From contig NZ_JAUNLS010000001.1 in assembly GCF_030532325.1 (NCBI RefSeq), positions 228,633 to 292,632 on the forward strand: DNA of 64,000 bases, read 5' to 3'. Shown here piece by piece: positions 17,074 to 28,301 of this stretch. The notes under the pieces are model-generated. The model saw nothing but the letters and a program-made list of their open reading frames with translations, made no database searches and was not told the origin of the DNA. Each line of letters opens with the position of its first letter. Within the stretch, counting starts at the first letter, position 1. This stretch comes from Corynebacterium sp. (GTDB lineage Bacteria; Actinomycetota; Actinomycetes; Mycobacteriales; Mycobacteriaceae). The position numbers and the translations under genes are program-made.

Positions 17074-18120
17074 ATGGAACTGGGGGGTTATCTGAAAGCG
17101 CTGGCGCATGGGCTCGACGTGGTCGAGCAATGCGCCGGGCTCACGCACGAGCAGCTCGTGGCGCTGGGCGCACGGCCGGGCTTTGCGCAGCAGCTGCTGG
17201 AGCTGCACCACATCTACTTCGCCGCCACCGCCTTCAGCGGGCGGCAGCGCACCGCGCGCACAAGCAGCCACGACGTGCACACGCTGCTGCGCATCGAGGA
17301 GCACTGCGCGCGGCTGCCGCAGGCCCAGGCGTGGAAGCTGCGCGCGGAGCTGGCGCTGACCCCGGCGGAGCAGATCGACGCCGTGGCCCGGCGGCGCCTC
17401 AAGGAGTTGCGGCCGGCACGAGCGCCCGAGGCCGGCGTGCGGGTTACCCGCCGCAGCGAGGGCAACCACACGATTTCCATCACGGATAGCCCGCTGCGGA
17501 TTGCGGATCTGCTCGGCGCGTTCAAGGCCCGCAATCCAAAGGACCTGCTTGCCGGGGTGCATGACGTGGCCTTCTCCGGCGGCGGCGCGCCAACCACCCT
17601 GCAGACCAACGTGCTCGTTCACCTCGATGAGCTGGTGCAGATCCTCAACGGCGACGGCGAGGAGATCGAGCTGCAGCTGACCAACGGCGCCACCATCACC
17701 GGCGCCGAGTTTGTGCGGCGCACGCTTGCCGACGTCGGCCTCGTCACCCTCATCCACCCCCACCACGGCTCGGTCAACCTCTACCAGGATGAGCGCTTTG
17801 CCAACACCAAGCAGCGCTTGGCCAAGATGGCGGAGTACCCGCGCTGCGTGTGGAAGGACTGCCTGAAGCCGGCGGAGGAGGCGCAGTTCCACCACATCGA
17901 GCGCTGGGAGGACGGCGGCTTCACCAACCTGGACAACCTGGTGCCGCTGTGTGCCTATCACAACGCCGTCAATGACGACGATCCCGCCAAGCCCACCGGC
18001 CGCGGGCGGATAGTTCGGGTCGGCGGCCGGGTGGCGTGGTTGCCGCCGTGGGGTGGCCCGCCGCAGCTGGTGCCCAGCCGCGCCCACGACGCCCACCCGA
18101 GCCCAGAAGCCGGCCCCTAG
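17074..18120 (+). CDS. DUF222/HNH endonuclease domain protein
   Basis: A 348-residue protein with the layout of the very common actinobacterial 13E12/DUF222-HNH group: a helical N-terminal domain (residues 1-190) and a C-terminal HNH motif at about 258-305 (YPRCVWKDC, FHHIERWEDGGFTNLDNLVPLCAYHN). The conserved HH, N and H of the HNH nuclease are present, with Cys pairs for zinc. The tail is Pro/Gly-rich and disordered. ATG 17074 is preferred over 17065. These genes often travel as scattered paralogs and are not proven mobile elements. No partner gene is adjacent. Function: probable DNA endonuclease, substrate unknown. Confidence 0.82.
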   Translation: MELGGYLKALAHGLDVVEQCAGLTHEQLVALGARPGFAQQLLELHHIYFAATAFSGRQRTARTSSHDVHTLLRIEEHCARLPQAQAWKLRAELALTPAEQIDAVARRRLKELRPARAPEAGVRVTRRSEGNHTISITDSPLRIADLLGAFKARNPKDLLAGVHDVAFSGGGAPTTLQTNVLVHLDELVQILNGDGEEIELQLTNGATITGAEFVRRTLADVGLVTLIHPHHGSVNLYQDERFANTKQRLAKMAEYPRCVWKDCLKPAEEAQFHHIERWEDGGFTNLDNLVPLCAYHNAVNDDDPAKPTGRGRIVRVGGRVAWLPPWGGPPQLVPSRAHDAHPSPEAGP

Positions 18121-18292
18121 GCATCAGCCGGCCCAGCCAGCCGCGATTTCGCGCTGCTCAGGGAGCATAAAACACAGAATGGACCCACATCAGCCGCCGT
18201 CCGGGGGGACGCGCGGCTACCTCTGCGTGCCCCGCCCCCGTACCCGCCACCGTGTGCCTGCCTCCCCGCGTGCCTGTCACCGCATACGCCAA

Positions 18293-18318
18293 AGGCCCCG
18301 CCCTTCAGAGCGAGGCCT
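18293..18318 (-). terminator. Third hairpin beyond guaA
   Basis: AGGCCCCG and CGAGGCCT pair around a 10-nt loop with one mismatch. Read on the minus strand it is followed by TTT. Together with the two hairpins at 18332-18376 it forms a row of three stem-loops downstream of guaA. It also faces the end of the HNH gene and could stop transcription from that side. Confidence 0.5.
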
Positions 18319-18331
18319 CTCAGCGTTGGGC

Positions 18332-18376
18332 AGCGGGAGCGCTCAGCTCCCGCTGAATGCGAGCGCTCAGCTCGCA
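18332..18376. terminator. Twin hairpins with identical loops after guaA
   Basis: Two perfect stem-loops stand 3 bp apart: a 9-bp stem AGCGGGAGC/GCTCCCGCT (18332-18354) and a 7-bp stem TGCGAGC/GCTCGCA (18358-18376). Both carry the same 5-nt loop GCTCA. The guaA stop ends 10 bp away. A terminator or mRNA-stabilising 3' structure is likely. The shared core GAGC-GCTCA-GCTC suggests duplication. Confidence 0.65.
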
Positions 18377-18386
18377 CTGGCGGGGA

Positions 18387-19949
18387 TTACTCCCACTCGA
18401 TGGTTCCCGGCGGCTTCGAGGTCACGTCAAGCACGACGCGGTTGACATCCTTGACCTCGTTGGTGATGCGGGTGGAGATCTTCTCCAGGACGTCGTAAGG
18501 CAGGCGGGTCCAGTCCGCGGTCATCGCGTCCTCAGAGGAGACCGGGCGCAGCACGATCGGGTGGCCGTAGGTGCGGCCGTCGCCCTGAACGCCGACGGAG
18601 CGGACGTCGGCAAGCAGCACCACCGGGCACTGCCAGATCTCGTCATCCAGGCCGGCGTTGGTCAGCTCGGTGCGGGCGATGAGATCCGCCTGGCGCAGCA
18701 CCTCAAGGCGCTCCGCGGTGACCTCGCCGATGATGCGGATACCCAAGCCCGGACCCGGGAAGGGCTGGCGGGCGACGATCTCCTCCGGCAGGCCCAGCTC
18801 GCGGCCCACGGCGCGCACCTCATCCTTGAAGAGCAGGCGCAGGGGCTCGACGAGCTCGAATTCGACGTCGTCAGGCAAGCCGCCGACGTTGTGGTGGGAC
18901 TTGATGTTGGCCGTGCCGTCACCGCCGCCGGACTCCACCACGTCCGGGTAGAGGGTGCCCTGCACGAGGAAGGCGGTGTGCTCGCCGCCGAGGGCCTGGT
19001 CCACGGCGCGCTCAAACGCGCGGATGAACTCCGCGCCGATGGCCTTGCGCTTGGCCTCCGGATCGGTCACGCCGGCCAGCTTGGACAGGAAGGCCTCGCG
19101 CTCGTCGGCGGTAATGAGCTTGGCGCCGGTGGAGGCAACAAAGTCCTTCTCCACCTGCTCGCGCTCGCCGGCGCGCAGCAGGCCGTGGTCCACGAAGACA
19201 CAGGTGAGGCGGTCACCGATGGCGCGCTGCACGAGGGCCGCGGCCACGGCGGAGTCAACGCCGCCGGACAGGCCACAGATGGCGCGGCCATCGGGGCCGA
19301 TCTGCTTCTGGATATCGGCGATGAGCTGCTCGGCGATGTTATCCGCCGTCCAGTTCTGCTCCAGGCCCGCCACCTCGGTGAGGAAGCGGGTGAGCACCTC
19401 CTGGCCGTGCGGAGAGTGCAGGACCTCCGGGTGGTACTGGACGCCAGCCATGCGCTTGTCCAGGCACTCGAAAGCGGCCACGGGAGCGCCCTCAGAAGAC
19501 GCGGTGACCTCGAAGCCCTCCGGGGCAACAGAGACGGAATCGCCGTGGGACATCCACACCTTGTGGGTGGACTCCAGGCCGGCGTGCAGCACGCCACCGG
19601 AAACGGTGAGGTCGGTGCGGCCGTACTCGCGGGTGCCGGTGGAGGCCACCGTGCCGCCGAGGGCCTGGGTCATGGCCTGGAAACCGTAGCAGATGCCGAA
19701 AACGGGAATGCCCAGCTCCAAGAGCTCAGGCTTGAGGGCGGGGGCGCCGTCCGCATACACAGAGGACGGGCCACCGGACAGGACGAGGGCGGCCGGGTTC
19801 TTGGCCTTGATCTCCTCGACAGACGCAGAATTGGGCACGACCTCGGAGTAGATGTTGGCCTCGCGCACGCGACGAGCAATGAGCTGCGCGTACTGAGCGC
19901 CAAAATCCACCACGAGGACAGGACGCGGAGTAGTGGTTGGGTTAGTCAC
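18387..19949 (-). CDS. guaA: GMP synthase (glutamine-hydrolysing)
   Basis: A 520-residue amidotransferase that converts XMP to GMP. The class I glutaminase domain has Cys87 in GICYGFQ and His173/Glu175 in QYHPEV. The ATP-pyrophosphatase domain has the P-loop SGGVDS at about 228-233. The C-terminal dimerisation domain ends in the conserved GTIEWE. Length is as expected. It lies downstream of guaB3 and guaB2 in the same direction, with 78 bp to guaB3, so the three form the guanine nucleotide branch. Three stem-loops follow its stop. The opposite strand contains a long open frame (18357-20009), which is a GC-driven shadow. Confidence 0.97.
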   Translation of the reverse strand: MTNPTTTPRPVLVVDFGAQYAQLIARRVREANIYSEVVPNSASVEEIKAKNPAALVLSGGPSSVYADGAPALKPELLELGIPVFGICYGFQAMTQALGGTVASTGTREYGRTDLTVSGGVLHAGLESTHKVWMSHGDSVSVAPEGFEVTASSEGAPVAAFECLDKRMAGVQYHPEVLHSPHGQEVLTRFLTEVAGLEQNWTADNIAEQLIADIQKQIGPDGRAICGLSGGVDSAVAAALVQRAIGDRLTCVFVDHGLLRAGEREQVEKDFVASTGAKLITADEREAFLSKLAGVTDPEAKRKAIGAEFIRAFERAVDQALGGEHTAFLVQGTLYPDVVESGGGDGTANIKSHHNVGGLPDDVEFELVEPLRLLFKDEVRAVGRELGLPEEIVARQPFPGPGLGIRIIGEVTAERLEVLRQADLIARTELTNAGLDDEIWQCPVVLLADVRSVGVQGDGRTYGHPIVLRPVSSEDAMTADWTRLPYDVLEKISTRITNEVKDVNRVVLDVTSKPPGTIEWE

Positions 19950-20027
19950 GGCAAACAGTCTAACTCACCAACCGCCCCGCGAAGAAGCGCGGCGAAGCAG
20001 CCCGCATAGCGAGCGCTGAGTACACGC

Positions 20028-21158
20028 TTAGCGCACCGCCAGGCCGACCTTCTGGAAGGACTTCAAGTCGGTGTAGCCGCACTTGGCCATGGCGCGCTTG
20101 AGGCCGCCGACCAGGTTGAGCTCACCCAGGGGTTCGTTGGAGGGGCCGTGCAGGACGACCTCCAGGCTCGGAGACGCGCCCTCGTTGAGCGGGGCGTAAT
20201 CCCAGGGTCCCAGGCCCACGGCCTCGATGATGCCGCGCGGGAAGCGCGGGTGGCCGGCCGTGGAGGGCCAGTACCAGCCGTTGCCGCCGGCCTCCGCCGC
20301 GCGGGCCAGGACCGGGCCCAGGACCACGCCGTCGGCGCCGCAAGCGATGGCCTTGGCGATGTCCGCGGAGGTGTGGATGTCGCCGTCGGCCAGCACGTGC
20401 ACGTAGCGCCCACCGGTCTCATCGAGGTAGTCGCGGCGCGCCGCGGCGACGTCGGCAATGGTGGTGGCCATCGGCACGTCGATGCCCACCGTCTCCGCGT
20501 TGGTGTTCACGCCCGAGCCGACGATGATGCCGGCCGCGCCCGCCCGCATGAGGTGCAGCGCCGTGGTGTAGTCCGCCACGCCGCCGGCGATGACCGGGGT
20601 GTCCAGGGTGCCGATGAACTCCTTGAGGTTAAGCGGCTCCCCACCGGACTGCACGTGCTCGGCGGAAATCAGAGTGCCCTGGATGAAGAGAATCTCCGCG
20701 CCAGCCTTGATGACCACCGGCGCCAGCTCGCGGGCGCGCTGCGGGGAGACGCGCACCGCCACGGTCACGCCGGAGTCGCGCACCTGGGCGATGCGCTCCG
20801 CCAGCAACTCCTCGTTGAGCGGCGCGGCGTGCAGCTGCTGCAGGGTGGTGAGATCATTCGGGTTCCCCGCCACCTGCGCCAGGGCGCCCTCGAGATCCTC
20901 GTGGCGGCCCCACAGGCCCTCGGCGTTGATGACGCCCAGGCCGCCCTGCTTGCCCATCTCGATGACGAACTCGGGCGTGGCCAGGGCATCGGTCGGGTGC
21001 GAGACCAGCGGAATGTCGAAGGTGTAGGCGTCGATGTTCCACGAGGTATCCACGTCCTTGGAGGAGCGGGTACGGCGGTTGGGCACCAGGGACACCTGGG
21101 CCAGGTCATAGGTGACGCGGGCATCGCGCCCGACGCCGATTTCAACGTAATCGCGCAT
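20028..21158 (-). CDS. guaB3: GuaB3-family IMP dehydrogenase-related protein
   Basis: A 376-residue TIM-barrel protein of the GuaB3 family found next to guaB2 in actinobacteria. N-terminus RDYVEIGVGRDARVTYDL is diagnostic. IMPDH-like phosphate-binding loops remain (GAAGIIVGSG, GADGVVLGPV). The CBS pair is absent and no GPGSICTTR catalytic-cysteine loop is present, unlike guaB2. Its physiological role is unsettled; GMP reductase activity has been reported for relatives elsewhere but I cannot confirm it here. It is separated from guaB2 by 34 bp and belongs to the same transcription unit. Confidence 0.93.
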   Translation of the reverse strand: MRDYVEIGVGRDARVTYDLAQVSLVPNRRTRSSKDVDTSWNIDAYTFDIPLVSHPTDALATPEFVIEMGKQGGLGVINAEGLWGRHEDLEGALAQVAGNPNDLTTLQQLHAAPLNEELLAERIAQVRDSGVTVAVRVSPQRARELAPVVIKAGAEILFIQGTLISAEHVQSGGEPLNLKEFIGTLDTPVIAGGVADYTTALHLMRAGAAGIIVGSGVNTNAETVGIDVPMATTIADVAAARRDYLDETGGRYVHVLADGDIHTSADIAKAIACGADGVVLGPVLARAAEAGGNGWYWPSTAGHPRFPRGIIEAVGLGPWDYAPLNEGASPSLEVVLHGPSNEPLGELNLVGGLKRAMAKCGYTDLKSFQKVGLAVR

Positions 21159-21192
21159 GATTAATCCTTATCGCTGTGTCGCTGCCGCCGCG

Positions 21193-23249
<2,057 letters not shown>

Positions 23250-23294
23250 CCGCCGCGCGTAGCCGGCTTAGATCCGCCACGCCCGTGTTGCGCG

Positions 23295-23341
23295 AAAAAT
23301 CCCCTGTACCAGCGATGTTGCGCTGGCGCGGGGGATTTCTT
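23295..23341. terminator. Bidirectional terminator between DUF5319 gene and rsdA
   Basis: Outer arms AAATCCCC (23297-23304) and GGGGATTT (23331-23338) enclose an inner stem CCAGCG/CGCTGG. A-tracts lie on the left and T-tracts on the right, so it can end both convergent transcripts. Confidence 0.85.
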
Positions 23342-23392
23342 TCGGCGTGATGCGGGCCGGTTGCAGGCCCTGCTGCGCCCGGCCGCGGGGCC

Positions 23393-24193
23393 CTACTGCT
23401 GGAACTGCGGCGGGGGCAGCAGGCCGTTGTCACCGTTGCCGCCATGGCCGCCGTTGCCTTCAGATTCCTCGTTGCCGTTGTCACCCGGGGAGGTGGGCTC
23501 GGTCTGCTGGCCAGTCGGCGGGAACAGCGGGTTGCCCGGGTTCACGGTGCTGGTGACCACCACGGTGGAGACCACGGTCTGGTTCTCCGTCACGGTCACC
23601 GGTGCCGGCGACTCGGTGGGCTCCTTCTCCGGTTCCTTTTCCACCGTGGCGGTGGCAGTGACCGTGGTGCGGTTGGTGGTGGCGGCTTCGCGCTGCTTCT
23701 CGTCAGCCTTGTTCTTGTTCACCTGGTTGACCAGCTTGCGGGCCTCCTCCAGCAGCTGGCGGGTGCCGTCCATGTCACCTTCGGCGGAGCGCTTGTCCAT
23801 CTCCTCCAGGGTCCCAGCCAGCTCCACCACAGAGGGGTTCTCCTTCTCGGTGGAGATCACGCCGGTGTTGATGGCCACCGCGCCGGCGCCAGCGATGAGC
23901 ACCGTGGCTGCGGCCGCACCGACGAGGCCGTTGAGGAAGGGGCGGTTGCGGCGACGTTTGCGGGCGGCGCCCAGCGAGATGACCTCCGGCTCCATCTCGG
24001 CGCCCTCAATGAGCGGGGCGGGCGGCATCTGCTTCTCGACGTCCTCCCGCAGCTCCAAGAACAGCGCCGCGAGCTCATCCTCCCCGTCGGAAGGGTCCTG
24101 GCCTTGAGAGAGGTGAGTAAGGAATGCGTCATCATCGACCAAAGGCTGCAGCTGCTCGGCGATGCCGGGCTGGTTCTGCTCCTTCTTAGCCAT
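23393..24193 (-). CDS. rsdA: Anti-sigma-D factor RsdA
   Basis: A 266-residue single-pass membrane protein. The acidic N-terminal segment (about 15-60, DEDELAALF-like region LAALFLELREDVEK) is the sigma-binding part. A basic stretch RKRRRNR precedes the transmembrane helix at about 82-108. The exported part contains a coiled, charged region (ELAGTLEEMDKRSAEGD), then a Thr/Val/Pro-rich and finally Gly/Asn-rich tail ending at QFQQ. RsdA homologs (Rv3413c) hold SigD inactive and release it through regulated degradation. The order sigD-rsdA, 120 bp apart on the same strand, matches the conserved pair. Confidence 0.9.
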   Translation of the reverse strand: MAKKEQNQPGIAEQLQPLVDDDAFLTHLSQGQDPSDGEDELAALFLELREDVEKQMPPAPLIEGAEMEPEVISLGAARKRRRNRPFLNGLVGAAAATVLIAGAGAVAINTGVISTEKENPSVVELAGTLEEMDKRSAEGDMDGTRQLLEEARKLVNQVNKNKADEKQREAATTNRTTVTATATVEKEPEKEPTESPAPVTVTENQTVVSTVVVTSTVNPGNPLFPPTGQQTEPTSPGDNGNEESEGNGGHGGNGDNGLLPPPQFQQ

Positions 24194-24313
24194 GATGTCC
24201 TCCCTTCCTAGGGTTGGTAGCGCTGCCGCTGCGAACGCTGGTAATACGACTGCAAATACGACCGCTGTGATTTAACAAGAGATATGTGCCGACAAAGTTC
24301 CGAAGCGCCGACC

Positions 24314-24886
24314 TCATTGCTGCGAATCTGGCTGAGAATTGAGAGTTTTTCTCAACTGTGCCAGTGCACGGTGTTGGGCCACGCGGACAGCCCCCGGGGT
24401 GGAATCCACAATTTCTGCGGTTTCCTCCGCGGACAGGCCCACGAAAACTCGCAGAATGATGATGTTCCTCGCCTTGTCACTTAATGTATCGAGCAAAGCG
24501 CGGACTCTGTTACTTCCGTCCATCGCCAAAGCCGATTCTTCTGGGGTGGCGGACTCCTCGGCGTTTTCCGGCACCTCATCGGTGGGGTTGGACTGGTCGC
24601 GGCCCATCGCGCGGTGGGCGTCGGTGACCTTGTTGAAGGCGATGCCATAGACGTAGGCCATGAAGGGCCGGCCCTTGTCCTCATAGGAGTCGATGGAGGT
24701 GGCCACTGCGAGGCACACCTCCTGGGCCACGTCCTCCGCGGTGGGCTGGCGCCCGCCGCCGATGCGTGCGCGGCAGTAGCGCAGCACCTGCGGGTGGATG
24801 ATCCGCATGATGCCCTGGAGGGCGCGTCGGCTGCCGTCGACAGCGTGCGGAACCAGGTCCGCCAATTTCTGATCGCTATCGCTCAC
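24314..24886 (-). CDS. sigD: ECF RNA polymerase sigma factor SigD
   Basis: A 190-residue group 4 sigma factor. Region 2 contains the DVAQEVCLAV and GRPFMAYVYGIAFNKVTDAHR motifs (about 52-95). Region 4 with the -35 recognition helix-turn-helix is at about 125-180 (LSAEETAEIVDSTPGAVRVAQHRAL). In C. glutamicum and M. tuberculosis SigD controls envelope (mycomembrane) genes; that role is carried over from the family. Its upstream neighbour on the other strand is whcB, at a long 509-bp gap. Regulation is by the adjacent RsdA. Confidence 0.93.
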   Translation of the reverse strand: MSDSDQKLADLVPHAVDGSRRALQGIMRIIHPQVLRYCRARIGGGRQPTAEDVAQEVCLAVATSIDSYEDKGRPFMAYVYGIAFNKVTDAHRAMGRDQSNPTDEVPENAEESATPEESALAMDGSNRVRALLDTLSDKARNIIILRVFVGLSAEETAEIVDSTPGAVRVAQHRALAQLRKTLNSQPDSQQ

Positions 24887-25395
24887 TGTTGATTCCCTCT
24901 AGAGCAAGCAGCAGGGTGCAGCAGGCTCGCCACCGCCCGCGCCGCCGCTTTCTCGTATTTCTTTTTCAGATTTATTCGTGCATATTTTTCAGCTCTATTA
25001 GCTGCACCCTATTACTGCGGCTATCATGCCACATCTGACGTGCAGCCCAAAGCATATCCAAAACAGCATATCCAACTACGCACCCGCGGCCGCATTTCCC
25101 GGGCGCATGTCAACGGGCCTGTCCTGCGCTTTCACCCCAGCATTAAACTCACCAAGGAAAGTTCATAAAGCGTTCACCTTAGGCATCGACGCAGGTCACC
25201 CCACACAAAACCCAGAACAGTACCGGAAGTCCACCTGGTAGAAAGCAACGCGTAACTTTCAGTTCATCCACGGGGGCAAGACTGCTGTGCGTCTCTACAG
25301 AAGCGCCCCGGGGCGTTCCGCCTCGCCGACTCAACTCGCATGGTGCCGCGCGGATGGCATCCCAGCGGGCGCAGACCCATGAAGGAGAATCTCAC
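24887..25395. other. 509-bp divergent intergenic region sigD / whcB
   Basis: No credible gene. An AT-rich patch lies at 24950-25010. A 10-bp perfect inverted repeat AGGGTGCAGC (24913-24922) / GCTGCACCCT (25001-25010) is separated by 78 bp and brackets that patch. The sigD and whcB promoters must be here but I could not assign clear -10/-35 pairs. AAGGAG-like ribosome binding site for whcB at 25382-25388. A 71-codon open frame at 25026-25241 has no ribosome site or family resemblance and is not called. Confidence 0.5.
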
Positions 25396-25701
25396 GTGTC
25401 TCAGCCGCAACTACTTCCCGGACCCAACGCGGATTTTTGGGATTGGCAGCTGCAAGGAGCCTGCCGTGGCGAGAATTCTGACGTCTTCTACCACCCGGAC
25501 GGAGAGCGCGGCCGCGCCCGCGCCCAGCGCGAGAACCGCGCCAAGGCCATCTGCTTCTCCTGCCCGGTCATCGAGTTGTGCCGCGAGCATGCCCTGGCCT
25601 CCGCCGAGCCCTACGGCGTGTGGGGCGGCATGAGCGAGTCCGAGCGCGTCGCCGCGCTGCGCTCGCGCCGCAATCGCGCTTCAGTCAGCGCAAACGTCTA
25701 G
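25396..25701 (+). CDS. whcB: WhiB-family iron-sulfur transcription regulator WhcB (WhiB3-like)
   Basis: A 101-residue Wbl protein. The four cluster ligands are Cys23, Cys53, Cys56 and Cys62 (GAC, then ICFSCPVIELC). The beta-turn YGVWGGMSESER at about 73-84 and a basic C-terminal DNA-binding tail (RSRRNRAS) are present. GTG 25396 was chosen because GAAGGAG lies about 8 nt upstream. The location beside sigD and upstream of groES/groEL identifies it with C. glutamicum whcB and M. tuberculosis whiB3. Wbl proteins sense redox state or NO through the [4Fe-4S] cluster and act with the primary sigma factor. Downstream the backbone is interrupted by a low-GC insert. Confidence 0.88.
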   Translation: MSQPQLLPGPNADFWDWQLQGACRGENSDVFYHPDGERGRARAQRENRAKAICFSCPVIELCREHALASAEPYGVWGGMSESERVAALRSRRNRASVSANV

Positions 25702-25937
25702 GCCCCGGATCTGAATCCCGCGCTCGTCTCTACGTTTCTTCCTTGGCGTCCCTTATTTCGGTTTTCTGCAGCCAAGAATTCTTAACCCAAGCGTCGAGTC
25801 CACTATTCTGGTTCAACCTCAACCGGCTCGGTGAACCGGTAGCATGATGGGGCTGAAATCCTTTTCATAAACTCACTCGCTCACAGTCGACAATGCAGCG
25901 GTATTTCGAGACTCGACGTCTTGGGCAATTTTCCTCC

Positions 25938-27557
25938 TCAGTCGATGTTGCGCTCTAAATTAAACCATTGAGGAACAACACCACTCCCGGCATTCGTCTC
26001 ATATAGCGGAAACATAGTATTCACTCCACGCGTTTCTGAAGCGCTAGGAAGGAAAACTTGAGTTTCCACCACTCCTCGGAGCGTAAATGACCGCCCAGTA
26101 TTGATTTGTTTGCCGTCGCTGGTACGGAAAGCTTCATAGATAGGGGTCTCGTAAACCCGATCGGTTCCCTCCATGCGATCTTGACAAAGACCCTCAAAAT
26201 ACTTCTTGATGGAATACAGGTTCCAGATACCGTGCTTGTGATAAATCTTGTCATAGCCCCAAGGTTTACTTCCTGTAGTGTTGTACCACCCCCGCCGCAG
26301 AACCACAGGAACACCGCACCTGTCTTTCGTAGACAGGACCACTGCATCGGTATACGCGTTGCCCCCCAGCCGTGGGGACGGATCGAAGTGTGCGGTTCGC
26401 GTGCTCAAGGCCGCCTCCGGGAAGAAAGCCGGGGAAGAGCTTTTCTAGTTGTTGGCCGTGAATACTTCCCTTCTCAAAGGTTTGTTTTCTCCAACCGTCG
26501 GCTTCTTGGACAGGATCCCCCGTAGGGTATCCGACATCACCGGCAATAGCGCCTGAGTACACCCATTGTAAAAGAACGTCGCCGGTTATAGCGTGCGCTC
26601 CGTAATGTGGATGCCAGATCATTATCCCACGCTGAAATAGGTTATATCGTCCTATTCCGTCGGGGGCCGGTTCTTCACTGCTGATGGGAAAACCCAGCAC
26701 ACTGTTCTGCGCCCCGAGTTCTTGCCATTTGTCATAAATCCGCCCCTGGATACCCGCCTGTACAGCAGGAATAGCATTGCGAGTGTAGATATGACCACCT
26801 TGGTAGTCCTGCTTGAACCAGGCATCCCCCAAGGCGATGTCATTAGTGAGCGGGTAGCCGAAGTAACCTCTTTCCCAACCGTGCGCTGCCCACACGACAG
26901 TGGCAGGAATACTCACGCTGTGAGCCCCGGTAGTGGGATGCCAGTAAATAAACCCGTTGACAAACTCAGAGCGCTTACCCACCTTGTCCGGATTGGTCAG
27001 CTCGTTGCTTTTGGGAAAAGCCAGGAAACTGCGTGGCCCTCCCAGAGAATCATAGAGTTGGCGAATTGCTCCGCAGACCTCAAAAGGCGATGGCCAGTAC
27101 ACTCTACACTGAGGGGCAGCAGACAGGGCAACGCCGCTTCGCTCTTGAGCTTGCAGGCGTGCTTCTTTGGTTTCTGCCAGATCTGCTTCTTGTTTAGTGA
27201 ACCCGGCGGGTACCTGTTGCCTATCGCTGCGCATCTGCCCAGGAACAACAGTTGCGTGTGGTGAGACTGTCGGCGTCCACTGTTCGCCGCGATGCGGGTG
27301 CAGCTCATTATTCTGGACGTCTACTGAAGGCCTCTTAGCCCACTCTGGAAGGATTGGGATGACAAGAGCATCAGAGGGATTCTCGTGGGCAGTTCCCGCA
27401 TCGGGTGCAGTCGCTTCAGCTGTTCCACCAAATACGCTTGCTTGCGTATTAGTTAAACCAGGCAGAGAGACAGACTGTGCTACCGCGCTTACGGGGGCAG
27501 CAACGACCAGTATGACCGATGAGAAAAAGCAAAGAACCGAGACAAGAAAGAATTCAT
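25938..27557 (-). pseudogene. Secreted LGFP-repeat protein, interrupted by two single-base frameshifts
   Basis: The gene would run from ATG 27557 (RBS CGAGG at 27566-27570) to the TGA... stop region at 25938. Three frames must be joined: a signal-peptide start (MNSFLSRFFAF), the main block, and the C-terminal block from about 26431 down. A shift at the A5 run 27524-27528 (one base missing) restores a normal signal peptide ending VVAAPVSAVAQ; a shift at the G4 run 26431-26434 (one extra base) joins EKLFP to AFFPEAALSTR. The main block has four LGFP-type repeats (LAFPKSNE, FGYPLTND, LGFPISSE, VGYPTGDP), which bind the corynebacterial cell envelope. The last about 160 residues (LRRGWYN, GYDKIYHKHG) form an unidentified domain. 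Base composition is lower in GC than flanking genes. Sequencing error is a possible alternative to genuine decay. Confidence 0.7.
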
Positions 27558-27774
27558 AACACAAACCTCGAGAAAAACGAGAATGGACGAGACCTGCGCC
27601 TGTTTCAACACATAGCGGCAACCGGCAAACTCCGCTACTCAACCTCAGTCGCGGGCATTGGAATCCACAGGCAACATATACACTCGCTTCCAGGGGATGC
27701 CCTAGGCTACGAGCAAGGATGTAAAAAGCCTTCGCAGCTTCGCAGGTATACAGCAGAGCTTTGGTAGGTAAATC

Positions 27775-28248
27775 ATGGAGCATATTGAGCTTATCGACGG
27801 GAAATGGGTCACGACGGATGACTGGAACATTACCCTCTTTGGGCGATATATGAACTCACTTTTGAAAAGATATCAGCCGTCCGAAAATGGTCTTTCTCCA
27901 GAAGATTTTGAACTTCGTGCAGCTTGGAGAACCCACAAACACGTCTTTGCTGTATTCTCCGTCAAAACATCCACAGGGCTCGCCTTCGTCGGAATGGAGA
28001 TTGACCCACTACCTGGAGCCGTTGTTCCATCGGAAGGGCTCAACGTCTCGTCAGAAGAGCAAACAGCGGTGTCTGCGTGGACCGATCAACTTGCGGGCGA
28101 TGCCATAGCACATAGAATCGATTACACCGCCGGAGATAAAATTCAGTGGCGTTGGAAAAGCACCGAGGGTGTTCCTCGCTATTTCTCCGACCTCAAAACA
28201 ATGAATACCGAGGTCTACCTTCCTTCCACACCACACGACGAAGCGTAA
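27775..28248 (+). CDS. Hypothetical protein in low-GC insert
   Basis: A 157-residue protein with no recognised family. It is soluble, mixed alpha/beta by composition, rich in Trp (about seven) and acidic residues, without signal peptide or membrane segment. Segments of note: HIELIDGKWVTTDDWN at the start and IQWRWKSTEG near the end. It is transcribed away from the broken LGFP gene through a 217-bp shared promoter region and has the same low GC, suggesting the two arrived together. A role as partner or immunity protein of the LGFP protein is conceivable but not shown. It converges on the UvrA-like gene with 53 bp between stops. Confidence 0.6.
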   Translation: MEHIELIDGKWVTTDDWNITLFGRYMNSLLKRYQPSENGLSPEDFELRAAWRTHKHVFAVFSVKTSTGLAFVGMEIDPLPGAVVPSEGLNVSSEEQTAVSAWTDQLAGDAIAHRIDYTAGDKIQWRWKSTEGVPRYFSDLKTMNTEVYLPSTPHDEA

Positions 28249-28301
28249 GCGGTGCATGAGGTGCGCCGAATGCGCGCGCCGCGTCCGGTGGTGCGGCATC
28301 T

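Noticed and set aside
15913-18096. 727-codon minus-strand frame opposite the threonine aldolase and HNH genes
   Set aside because: Both genes on the + strand have catalytic motifs. The antisense frame spans two unrelated genes and has a shadow composition.
25026-25241. 71-codon open frame in the sigD-whcB gap
   Set aside because: No ribosome binding site, no family resemblance, and ordinary chance length for a stretch without stops.
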